Assembly: GCA_004194705.1 (NCBI GenBank)
Contig: SADC01001338.1
Coordinates: 124,001 to 188,000, forward strand
Source of the DNA: Ditylenchus dipsaci
Taxonomy: Eukaryota > Nematoda > Chromadorea > Rhabditida > Anguinidae
DNA: 64,000 nucleotides
Reading direction: 5' to 3'
A program made the translations under genes and the position numbers. The notes under the pieces are model-generated. The model was not told the DNA's origin. It did no database searches and worked only from the letters and a program-made list of their open reading frames with translations. Of the stretch, positions 55,130 through 64,000 are shown piece after piece. How positions within the stretch are numbered: position 1 is the stretch's first letter; each line of letters opens with the position of its first letter.

Positions 55130-56470
55130 TCATTTTTGATTTTGCTATTGTTTCTCTGAATCTATTTAATTTCTTTTTGTTTTTTTGACCAAATGATTGT
55201 TGTTGATTTGATTGGATATCTTCGATGGGTATATTACGTTTTTTAGTATGCTTATTGTATTGATGTTTGCGCTAGACTTTTGCGTTATTGTCTGGTTATA
55301 TGAAAATTTGATTTGAATTGGTGAATACTGATGATCCATTACTACTTGTTCTTTTAAATACTTCTTTATACTAAATAAATGATTTGAATTTTTTTTATTT
55401 GCACAACATATAACTTAAAATCGATAAAGTTGTACTTAAGCTTAAATTGAAATAGAGACCTTTGACCGAGTTCAGTTGTTGCTTCACCACAATCTATTTT
55501 TTCTTAACATTAAACTCAAAGTCGATGGATTTTTGGATGGGTTTCAAGGCGGGCTTACATTAGAGGGAGCTCATAATAAAAGAAGGCTTCTATAACAGGA
55601 AATACGGTATATGTTTGGCTGTCAGTCCGGTCAACCATTTTAGGCAAAAACTCTTTTAGGCAAAAATTTTCGGCTAGGGGAGATTTGGAAAAAACGAGAT
55701 TTGGTAAAGTGAGATTTCGCAAAAGGAGACTTGACAAACAATATCAGCAAAACAAAATTTGCAAGCTTAACTGAGCTACAGAGCCTGAATAAACTGTACT
55801 ACCTGACTCTAAAATGCATTTTAGGAAAATTGCTTTGCTAATTCTCGTCTTGCTAAAGGATGGACTTTTATATTTTTTATATTAAATATCGGTTCGGTAA
55901 TCTCATTTTGCGGAATCTCCCTTAGCCAAATTTTCCACTCTTTGCTCCCGATTGACTAATGACCCTAACTGTGTGTATATATTTTTTAAATTGCTGTAAA
56001 TTTTTTAAGAGATTTTATTTATTTTCTTCAGAAATTAAAAATAAGTCTAATTAGAGTTGGCATTCAATATAAAAAACACATTATTACTCGGAAAAATACA
56101 TTTAGCCTCAAGGAAGTGCTTAGTAACAATAAATATATTTCTAGTGAAGCAGTTAGTTAACATTTAACAGAAGCATGCAAAATGGCATTTGTGGTCAAAA
56201 GGTAGTAGTGGAATTATATTCCAAAAGCAGAAGAATTCATGTTTAAAACTTAGAAAAGCAAAAATCTTTCGCTATACTGTTTATTTTTTAGACAATCGAT
56301 TCCAAAAAATCGCCTTGGTTTTCCAAGCTAACCTTTTAAGAATTTTCTTTGCTGCAATCAGTTTTAACTGATTTAGCATTTTTGAAGTGCGAATTTCGAA
56401 AAAATAAGTGCGGAAGACAAATTATTTGAAGCTGAATAGAGCCGAATTGCTTTAATCTATCTAGACCAGC
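55130..56470. other. Gene-free AT-rich interval
   Basis: Contains a short fragment of a CCGTAT element near 55560-55610 and a few AAACGAGATTTGGTAAAG-like irregular repeats (55680-55740). No coding sequence recognised. Confidence 0.4.
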
Positions 56471-56473
56471 CAT

Positions 56474-59400
56474 TCAAGTAGTTCTTTTTTTGGGCTTAGG
56501 AGGCACAGCAGGAGGCGCTCTTTTAGTACACACACTGGTCACACTGTCATTCTCATATTCTGCTTTCTTGCTGTCTACTGTCGTATCTGTATTGACCCTT
56601 TGGTTGAATCCGATTAGTTAGAGTTAATGTATTCTATGTGGTGTTTGGCTGAATGTCTTGGATCAGTTCTTGTGTGCTGTTGAGGGTCTGTTTTGCGACC
56701 ATTGCTAGTATTTGTAGAATTGATTAAGGTGTTGTTAGGCGTGTTTTTCAGAAAACTGCCTGCATTGGACCAGCAATTTGTAGGCTGCCATAGCGTCGGG
56801 AGACCTGGAATTAATGATAAAAGAGCTGTAAATGAAACAGTTATGATTGTCGCCATTCGATTAAATACAGTGTCTGTGCTGTTTAAAGGGCTGTAAAAGA
56901 TGTTAAACACCAACAAGAGCTGTTTTTCTGACTTTGTTTGTTTTCTTTTAAGTAAAAGTTCACGCACTTTTTTGAACCTCTACAAAAGGGTTTCTCAAAG
57001 CTGCACAAAAATCAGCTTATCAAAATGACCTTAGGGTCTATATGACTCCAAATCCACCCGAATTTTTCATGGAATGAAAAGTACAATACCGTATTTCCTC
57101 TAATTAAAGCACCGGTGCGTTTTATTTTCAACCTCCCTCCAGGGGTGCGTTAATTAGAGGGGTGCGTTAATTAGAGGGGGTGCGTTAGTTAGAGGGGTGC
57201 TTTAATTAGAGAAAATACGGTAATTAATCGAGCATTTATTTTGTTAAATTTCTTTCATATGCTCTAGAATTCTGTAAAAATGATTTTTCCAAACTGTAAA
57301 AGTTTTTGAAAAAAGTAACATTAAATTAGTGTGAACATTGGCTTGAGTTCAGAATCCGAACCCCCCCCCCGGGGACTGATCAGACGGAGGAGATAACATC
57401 ATATTCGTGTTTCTCGACCCCGATTTCATGAGAAAGCCGGCTGTTTTTTTAATTCTGAGAAAAAAAATTTTTTCGAACCACAGGGGGTATCATGGTTTTT
57501 TAGTCAAAATTTGAAAGATTTAAATTTGCGCCTTTTGAATTTTAAAGGGAATAAGGCTGTATAGGGAGGGGAAGGGAACAAAAGGGGGCCACTAATCATA
57601 GAAGGCCACTAACAAGAAGATGTTGAACATAGTTTTGAATACTGGGGCCTACCGCATAAATAAACTCTGGTATGCATGCTTTTCATGCATCCAGAGTCAC
57701 TTTCGAGTGATTTGTGTCTAAGGTATGTGGGTGTGCGCATCTCAACTCCAAGCAACCAAGCCCCTGCGCCCCGAAGGGTGCGCAGGGGGCTTGAGAGTTA
57801 GAGATGCGCGCACTCACTTACCTTAGACATGATTCCGAGAATAACTCTTGACCATAAAATGCATATAGAGTCTCTTTTTGCCACGGCCCATGTTGAAAAA
57901 CATGGTGAGGCAATCGAAGAATACAAACATTTCAATTTCTGACGTTCTGCCATAAAACTGGCCCCTTTTATTCACTATACAGCCCTTAATCCCTTTAAAA
58001 TTCAAAAGGCGCCAATTCAAATTTTTCAAATTTCGACTAAAAAACCATGATACCCCCTGTGGTTCGAAATTTTTTTTTTTCTCAGAATTAAAAAAACAGC
58101 CGGCTTTCTCAGGAAATCGGGGTCGAGAAACACGAATATGATGTTATCTCCTCCATCTGATCAGTCCCCGTGGGGGGGATTCGAAACTGCAACCTGAACA
58201 TTTTCCTTGAACTTTTTTTTTTGGCAAATTTTGAATTTTTTAGATAATAAAATAACTTTTTTTTGTCATTTTGATTTCGATGGTATAATACCGTATTTAC
58301 TCTAATTGTATCCCCTTCCCTTTAATTTTAGCAAGAGGGTGGTTGAAAATTAGTAGCTACTACTAGAGTAAATACGTTGGTTGCAGTGACGAATCCCTCC
58401 CACGCAGAGTGCTCGGATGGAAGAGATAACTTCATATTCGTGTTTCTCGACCCCAATTTCATGAAAAAGCCGCGCGTTTTTTTGATTCTGAGCAAAAAAT
58501 TCGAAACACAGGGGGGGGGGTACCGTGGTTTTTAGTCAAAATTTGAAAAATTGCGGTGAAAATGTTTATAATTATAATATTTTATAGCCTTACCATTCCT
58601 CGTTACGGCAAGATAGTTGAGATCTAAAAACACTAATTAAAAATTTCTTGTTCAATTTAAGATGAAACCAACGTGAATTTCCACAGTCGACAATTGTGCT
58701 GGGACCGTCTGTGGTAGTATTATCCACTGTTGTAAATTCTTCTTCCACAGACCCACTCTCCTTCTTAGCCAGCCGTTTCAGAGTCTTCGCTGCCTTTTTA
58801 TGCTCTTCTTCCACCCTTTTCATCCATTTGTCGCTCTCTTCCGGAGTCATTGCTCTGACCACTGACTGCTGTTGTTGTGATGCTTGATCACTGCTGCCAT
58901 CTGCTGCTCTAGGCTGTTGGTTTGGATGGTGTTTCTGGTTGAGCAGTGGCCTAGTGTCCGCAAAATCATTGATTGTGGACAGCGAGAAATCACTTATATC
59001 CTTTTGCAGATCATTTAGGACTTGGTCCAGAGCTTGACTACTAGCTAAGGAAGCACTGCTGAACACACTATCACCAGTGGAATACGGGAATGTGCTACAA
59101 AATTGATAGTTTGACTAGTTTGATTAGCAATCAATAAACGGTCATCAAAAATTTGAAGACTAAAACATGTTCGGGAAAGTTTACGCTTTGCACTAACTTT
59201 TCTTTTTAGTTTGCAATTGGACAATTATACCCAACAAGTATTTGATACAGTCGAAATTGGAATATAAGGCCACCCCAAAAGTTCGTTCCCGCCTAGGGTC
59301 CGACACTTTTTTTTACCTCGATTTTCCAAAGATTTCGCCAGTTCTGTTTTTACAGTCTGTTCCTAAATATTGCAAAAATTCCGATTTTCCCGATTGTTTT

Positions 59401-62400
59401 ACAAAAACTAAAATTTTCGCCTTTTTAAAACTAAACCTCGATATAAGGCCACCTGTTTTCGAAAAGGGGTGGCCTTAAATCAAGGTTTGGTTTTTTATAT
59501 GGCGAAACTTTTTAGTTTTCGAAAAAAGCGATCGGTTAAATTGGAATTCTTGCGATATTTGGAACCAGACTATAATAACAAAGCTGGCAAAATCTTGTAA
59601 AAATCGAGGTAATAAAAGTTTCGGACTTTAGGCGGGAACGAGCTTTTGGGTGTGGCCTTATATCCACGTTCGACTGCATAGTTAAACACAAGAAGCACTT
59701 ACACTTCCTGACTGGTATCTGCATCACAGCTAACGGAGGTGGCACAAATACTGTTGGGTCGTTGTAAATTAGCAAACTCCAAAGTTGAAGCTCCATTTAT
59801 TTCACTGTCTTCTGACTCTTTTGTTTCATTGGTTTGATGCATGACTTTTCGTTGAAGTCTAGAGGGAAACTTAAACTTCCACAATTCATTTCACCCATGG
59901 AGAACTCTAAAATGATGTTTGTTACGTATACAGTGGACAAGCCGACACCGCGATAAGCCGACACGCTGTCGACACTTGATTTGGGCAGGTAGTCGACACT
60001 TTAAGGAAAACGACACCTCGATAAGCCGACACCCTGAGTTCGGTCCCTTGGGGTGTCAGCTTATCGAGGTTCGACTGTATGTGTAAACTTAAATAGTTTG
60101 TAGATCAGGGACAGCCGAGGAGGTCAGAGTGTTCAGAATTTTAATATGCACAATCACACTACCCAAAAAGCTAATAAAGAAAAAGTGGCTAAATTAAACC
60201 TGAGCTTGGGGACCAAGATAATTTTTTTTGAAATTTTTGAGTTTATTATTATTTTGCACCTTTTTTGATATAAAAGTCTTAAAAAAAATTATTTTGCATT
60301 TTATCGTTTTAATAAAAAATAACAGTAAAGATAATAAACTAAAAAATCTCAAAAAAAATTGTTTTGGTCCCCAAGCTGATATTCTGAAATAGGGGGGCTC
60401 AGGTTCACGTGCTCTGAAAAGGTTTTGCTACGGAGCAATTGGAAGAAATTCGGTAACTGTGGTCTGCAGTTAATGCAGCTTAATGTTACTTACGGGAGAT
60501 GTCATTTGATTGGAGTCTTTTCGGTATGCCTTTGTTTTCGGGGGTCGAGGAGGAGGCAGAGTTTGGTGGTGTATATGCTCCAAGGCTGTGATTTGCAATG
60601 ACTGTTTATTCATGACTTGCTGATGGTTGATTATGGTTAATGGTTGTTGTGGTAGTACACCAAAAGATGAGCGTTTAGGAGGTAAGGTGGGTGCGGAAGG
60701 ATCTTGAGGATGAGGAGAAACGGCAGTTGAAGATGACAAAGAGGTGTGGGACAAAGTGCAAACACTAGGTGGACGAGTATTTATGCTCAGAGTGTTGGAG
60801 TTACTCGGATTGGGAGTGGTCAACAAGGCTCGAGTGAATTCAGTCTTGTTCACCTGAAAATTTATTCATCTAAGGTAATTTAAAAATCTTTTTGGCTGTA
60901 TTGGTTTTCGACGTTATTTTTTCAAAAAGCGCCAGTTTCAAAAATTTCCGTTTTCGATTTTTTCCGTTTTCGGTTCTTACCGTTTTCGGGTGATAAAAGT
61001 TGAACTTTTACCGTTTTGGGACAAATTTTTTTGGATATTTCGGTTTTCAATAATATTTTTTTGAAAATTTTCTATTTTCTGAAAATTAACTTGGAATTTT
61101 CTGTTTTCGTAAAAATTACTTTGAAAATTTTTTAACATCGGAGATTTCTGTCTTACTCACTCTTTTCACAATAACCTTGCTTATTGCGACCACATATATA
61201 CTTCTTTTTTTAGCAATCATATTGCTAACTTTTGTGATTGCTGTCCTGATCAGTGTTTCAAGTGGCTTAAAGTGACAAAGAACATGTTCTAAATACCCGC
61301 CTAGGTAGCTATTTTTCTCTTTTTATTATAAAGCTGGATCATATTATACAGCTAGATTACTTAAAGAACCATGATCACTGGGTCATGGATCGCCCGAATC
61401 AGCGGATCGTTTGTTTAATATTTTTTTTTTAATTTTATTCTCGCCGTAAGCCCTATGAAAAATTGAGAAAGACATTATAAAATCAAAGAGATTTATTTCC
61501 AAACCGTTTAACATCATGAATCAAGACGAAGCAACAATAATAATCAACAACAAATAATAGACCAGGACATGGCAAATTGGTATAACAGGGAGATTATTGA
61601 ATTCGCCTTCTCACTTGATTCACATCACCACTGGCCGACTGCTGAGGCACTCTTCTTTGGCGTCGAATAGCACGTATACCTACGATATTCAGCTGAGGCA
61701 ACATCGCTAAAAACAAAAAGAATTTGAGGTCACTGTAAAAAATATTTACGTCGAGCTCTTATTGGCTGACTCCATCGTTGAGAAAATGCAGCTTGAGAAA
61801 CACGGGCGAGGCTCATCTGTAGCTGGCTTCGGTCGAAAATTCTCACTGCTTCTTGCAATATTGTAGAAACCTCGTAAAAGGCGAGCCATCAACGTGCTTC
61901 ATCCATGCTTCTCGAATGACTAATGAGGCTGGATCAGTGGAGCCTTGCGGAAATACCTTCTGCAATAGTTTTGCTAGTGAAAAATAAAAGACAAGGCAGA
62001 ACACAAACCCTTCGCAATTCACTCAAACGTTTGAAAAGTTTCGTCCTATCCCATGCATATAGTAGCTCTTCGGACACACCTTCAGTTGCAGCCGCAAAAA
62101 TGGAACGGTTCCTTGCCTAAAAACAAGTGAGATCAGAAAACGTTAGCAATAGATAATTTACCATTGGATTGGCTTCTGCAATTTTCAGAGCTCTATCAAC
62201 GATGACATCAACTTCAACTTGAACTGAATCTGCTTCATGGCTGTGGCCTTCAGTGGTTTCGAATAGATATTTGGAACTGATTCTTCTGGATCAAGTTTAG
62301 TCCACACTCTTTTGAAGCATTTCAGCTCTAGACAGTGGAAGATGACTTCTGTATGCGAAATCATTAAGAATGCTGACTGCTGATTGTTGGTGAAGCTTAT

Positions 62401-64000
62401 ATCCTAAGAGAAAACATTTTCGACACAGAACTCAAAAATTTTTTATTTTCATACCCGAATAAACCATGATCAGTTGCTTTCTCTTGCTGTCAATAAACCT
62501 TAGCACGGCGTCTTCACAACGTTTGCAAGCAACGCGAATACCTCGTGCAGAGCTTTCAGTTCCTAGATAATCATCACTTGAATCGCCAAAGACATCGACT
62601 TCCTCTTCACTTTCACTGGACATTTTTGCGCACCTGAGAATTTAAAATAATCAGCGTAATAGTGACAGGGCGTTGACAATAAAGGGTATCGATCAAACTA
62701 GGTTCAAAATACAGTGTAACTAAGTAAATCAACAAAATCTCAACCACACTGATTTTTGCAAAAATTCTTAAGGAGATATACATGCGTGAGTATAGGGTCA
62801 AAAAGAGATCTATACCGAATTTTCCAAGCAAATTTTCGTCCACACGGATAGATTTTATAACTTATGTTTTCGAAACTCATTTATCTCAAAAGTTCAAACG
62901 TTTAAACTCATTTCTCTGTAAAATGTAAATTCCCAAACTCATCTTACTATAAACGGAAAACATTCTAAAAAGCTCCGGAAAACGGAAAAACCCGAAACGG
63001 AAAGAACCGAAAACGGAAAAAACCGAAAACGGAAATTTTTGAAACTGGTGCTTTTTGAAAAAGATAACGTCGAAAACCAATACAGCCAATCTTTTTAACA
63101 GCACCAAAGAGAGCTTTTGATATCTTGACTAATTAACAATAACAACTGTATGATTTATAATTAAATGTAGTTAATTACTGCATCCATTAATTAAACGCCA
63201 AAAGTTCGTTCCCGCCTAGTGCCCGACACTTTTTTGACCCGATTTTTTAAGACTTTTACTAATCCTGCTTTGACATTCTGGTCCAAAAAGTTGCAAGAAC
63301 GAAAGAAAAATTTTTGACCTAAAAAGAAAAACCTCCCATTAACTTAACCATATTTTTGAAAAAAAAAGTCTTAATGGGGTTGTCAATGGGGTTTTTGCTT
63401 TTTCGAGGTTAAACGATTTTTTTTTTGTTAAAACGATTGGCAAAATCGAATTCCTTGTAATTTTTTGTACAATACTGTTAAAACAGGATTAGTGAAATAC
63501 TCAAAAAATTGGGTGAGAAAAGTGCCAAACACTAGGCGGGAACAAACTTTTTAGGATTTCACTATTTTCACAACTTTTACAATGCTGACAAAAATCCATT
63601 TGAAAACTCTTAAAACTCACATGTAACAATCCAAAATTGCGACCGTCGGCTCCAATATGGCAAGTATGTCTTCAAAATTTAACATTTATTCACTGAACAA
63701 ATAGTTTGCCCCAAACTACCTTAAATCGGCATGTGGTTGGCTTATCAGCAATTTTTTCCTCTCTTTGTCGCTCTCACCACCCAACAGATTAGCAGCTTTG
63801 GAGACCGTTTTTTTAGAAGCAGCAGCAGGTGCTTTATCTCCATTGCTTTGTTTGGAACTAGCCAACAGACCAGGAGAAGAAGCACACGGGTTCTCAGCCC
63901 CCAAATAAGCCACAGTATCTTCCGGCTTGAATAGCCCAGTTTTCCAGTCCTTCTCAGTGCTCCAAACCACATTTTTTCGTCTTGTGTTTGTGTAGTATGG
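56474..64000 (-). CDS. Proline-rich adaptor-like protein, 5' end outside window
   Basis: Minus-strand exons with GT..AG borders: 64000-63720 (partial), 60853-60494, 59906-59703, 59094-58673 and 56804-56474. In order they encode NVVWSTEKDWKTGLFKPEDT, VAYLGAENPCASSPG and an A/K-rich stretch; then PTLPPKRSSFG and TLPPPRPPKTKAYRKDS, two typical SH3-ligand motifs; then EFANLQRPNSICATSVSCD; then SSQALDQVLNDLQKDISDF, LLNQKHHPNQQPRA, a Q run and a charged helix (DKWMKRVEEEHKKAAKTLKR); and finally a helical region with QELIQDIQP and a tail KRAPPAVPPKPKKRTT-stop. Class I/II PxxP motifs suggest a signalling or cytoskeletal adaptor. The WKTGLF..TVAYLG end could be the last strands of an SH3 fold, but I cannot name the family. 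The 63720-60853 intron contains a gene-bearing transposon. Confidence 0.5.
57089..57220. mobile_element. CCGTAT MITE, TA-flanked, with tandem GGTGCGTTAATTAGAG
   Basis: Begins CCGTATTTCCTCTAATTAAA, ends AATTAGAGAAAATACGG, TA at 57087-57088 and 57221-57222. The right half has four tandem units like GGGTGCGTTAATTAGAG, so the arms differ in length. Confidence 0.88.
57355..58215. mobile_element. Large palindrome enclosing the GC-hairpin element
   Basis: GGACTGATCAGACGGAGGAG, CGTGTTTCTCGACCCCGATT and CCACAGGGGGTATCATGG (57370-57505) are mirrored at 58030-58170. Between the arms (57590-57900) lies an inverted copy of the GAGATGCGCACACCCACATA / CCCCTGCGCC hairpin element. 58380-58560 holds a further fragment of the outer arm. 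Confidence 0.8.
59236..59677. mobile_element. Pogo/Tigger-like MITE, long arms
   Basis: Begins CAGTCGAAATTGGAATATAA, then GGCCACCCCAAAAGTTCG and TTCCCGCCTAGGGTCCGACA; ends with GGCGGGAACGAGC..TGTGGCCTTATATCC and GTTCGACTG. Arms about 200 bp. In an intron of the adaptor-like gene. Confidence 0.85.
59930..60079. mobile_element. Pogo-like palindrome, short
   Basis: TATACAGTGGACAAGCCGAC on the left; GTCAGCTTATCGAGGTTCGA then CTGTATG on the right; internal tandem ATAAGCCGACAC units. The ends resemble 59236-59677. Confidence 0.75.
60180..60410. repeat. Palindrome with GGACCAAG core
   Basis: AACCTGAGCTTGGGGACCAAG faces TTGGTCCCCAAGCTGATATT and GGCTCAGGTTCA around an AT-rich centre. Similar to 33980-34120 and 37085-37345. 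Confidence 0.7.
60893..63087. mobile_element. 2.2-kb hAT-like element with 8-bp TSD carrying a gene
   Basis: The left end TGGCTGTATTGGTTTTCGAC and the right end GTCGAAAACCAATACAGCC are inverted; similarity extends about 110 bp through a TTTCCGTTTTCGG minisatellite in both arms. AATCTTTT is directly repeated at 60885-60892 and 63088-63095. The interior carries a spliced minus-strand gene (61594-62623) in which I see no transposase signature. Inserted in an intron of the adaptor-like gene. hAT membership rests on TSD length only. Confidence 0.85.
61594..62623 (-). CDS. Unknown protein encoded inside the hAT-like element
   Basis: Four exons: 62623-62455, 62403-62162, 62116-61750 and 61706-61594, with short introns and clean GT..AG sites. 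It starts MSSESEEEVDVFGDSSDDYL (acidic/serine), then RGIRVACKRCEDAVLRFIDS; exon 2 has YKLHQQSAVSILNDFAYRSH and, after frame problems, HEADSVQVEVDVIVDRALKI; exon 3 has ARNRSIFAAATEGVSEELLY, AWDRTKLFKRLSELRR and IREAWMKHVDGSPFTRFLQY or, in another frame, LQEAVRIFDRSQLQMSLARV; exon 4 ends IVGIRAIRRQRRVPQQ and RRRIQ-stop. The C-terminus is arginine-rich. No transposase DDE, BED finger or hAT dimerisation motif is visible. Frame breaks may be read errors. Either a captured host gene or an unusual transposon protein. Confidence 0.5.
63183..63560. mobile_element. Pogo/Tigger-like MITE copy
   Basis: CAAAAGTTCGTTCCCGCC then TAGTGCCCGACAC on the left; GTGCCAAACACTAGGCGGGA then ACAAACTTTTTAGG on the right. 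The inner part TTTAAGACTTTTACTAATCC faces its inverse. Terminal CAGT sequences are weak. Confidence 0.7.

Noticed and set aside
58696..58887. Plus-strand open frame
   Set aside because: Antisense of the longer minus-strand exon of the adaptor-like gene, which has splice sites and SH3-ligand neighbours.
63720..64000. Assignment of the first adaptor exon to an ACK-type kinase
   Set aside because: WKTGLF..TVAYLG is compatible with an SH3 end, but no kinase or CRIB sequence is within the window, so the family name would be a guess.

Overview
The window is animal nuclear DNA. Coding sequence is split into many small exons with GT...AG introns, many only about 45-60 bp and ending in T-rich ...TTTTCAG or ...TTTTTAG acceptors. 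The recognisable genes are all animal families: tropomodulin, a PHYHIP-like protein, a TALE homeobox, nuclear DNA topoisomerase I, a UBE2L3-type E2, ribosomal protein P2 and histone H3. Very short introns, close-packed gene pairs, a worm-like tropomodulin tail and AT-rich DNA full of palindromic repeats suggest a nematode. This is an inference with moderate to low confidence; no ribosomal or mitochondrial marker is present. Almost every conserved gene needs one or more single-base indels to stay in frame, so the sequence probably carries uncorrected read errors. I therefore treat most frameshifts as artefacts, while histone H3 (two in-frame TAG codons) may be a true pseudogene.

Layout: 1-3.9 kb holds a tRNA-Glu(CTC) and palindromic repeats. 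At 3.9-5.0 kb a UBE2L3-like E2 and a ribosomal protein P2 lie head-to-tail on the minus strand. 5-11.4 kb is nested foldback elements with no convincing gene. Tropomodulin occupies 11.4-16.0 kb (+). A PHYHIP-like gene occupies 17.2-23.3 kb (+) with introns packed with nested transposons, followed at 23.3-25.4 kb by exons of an unrecognised protein with a SUMO-interaction-like motif. 25.4-30.5 kb is repeats. The two homeodomain exons lie at 30.6-31.8 kb and Q/S-rich exons at 39.7-42.2 kb, perhaps the same gene across an 8 kb repeat-filled gap. 42.2-48 kb is repeats plus a broken histone H3 (-). Topoisomerase I, with about 19 exons, fills 48.1-53.2 kb (+). 53.3-56.4 kb contains two MITEs with perfect 8-bp target duplications. 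From 56.5 kb to the right edge is a proline-rich adaptor-like gene (-). One of its introns holds a 2.2-kb hAT-like element that itself carries a spliced gene of unknown function.

The most striking property is the repeat landscape. Much of the non-coding DNA consists of inverted-repeat elements, often inserted inside one another. I could separate several classes: TA-flanked CCGTATTTTCTC MITEs (Tc1/mariner-like); pogo/Tigger-like MITEs; hAT-like elements with 8-bp duplications; foldback elements with tandem subrepeats in both arms and roughly 9-bp duplications; and an approximately 11-copy family of 300-bp palindromes whose two ends each look like a tRNA gene with A and B boxes. The last family, the gene-carrying hAT-like element and short motifs shared by otherwise unrelated palindromes are the best candidates for something undescribed.
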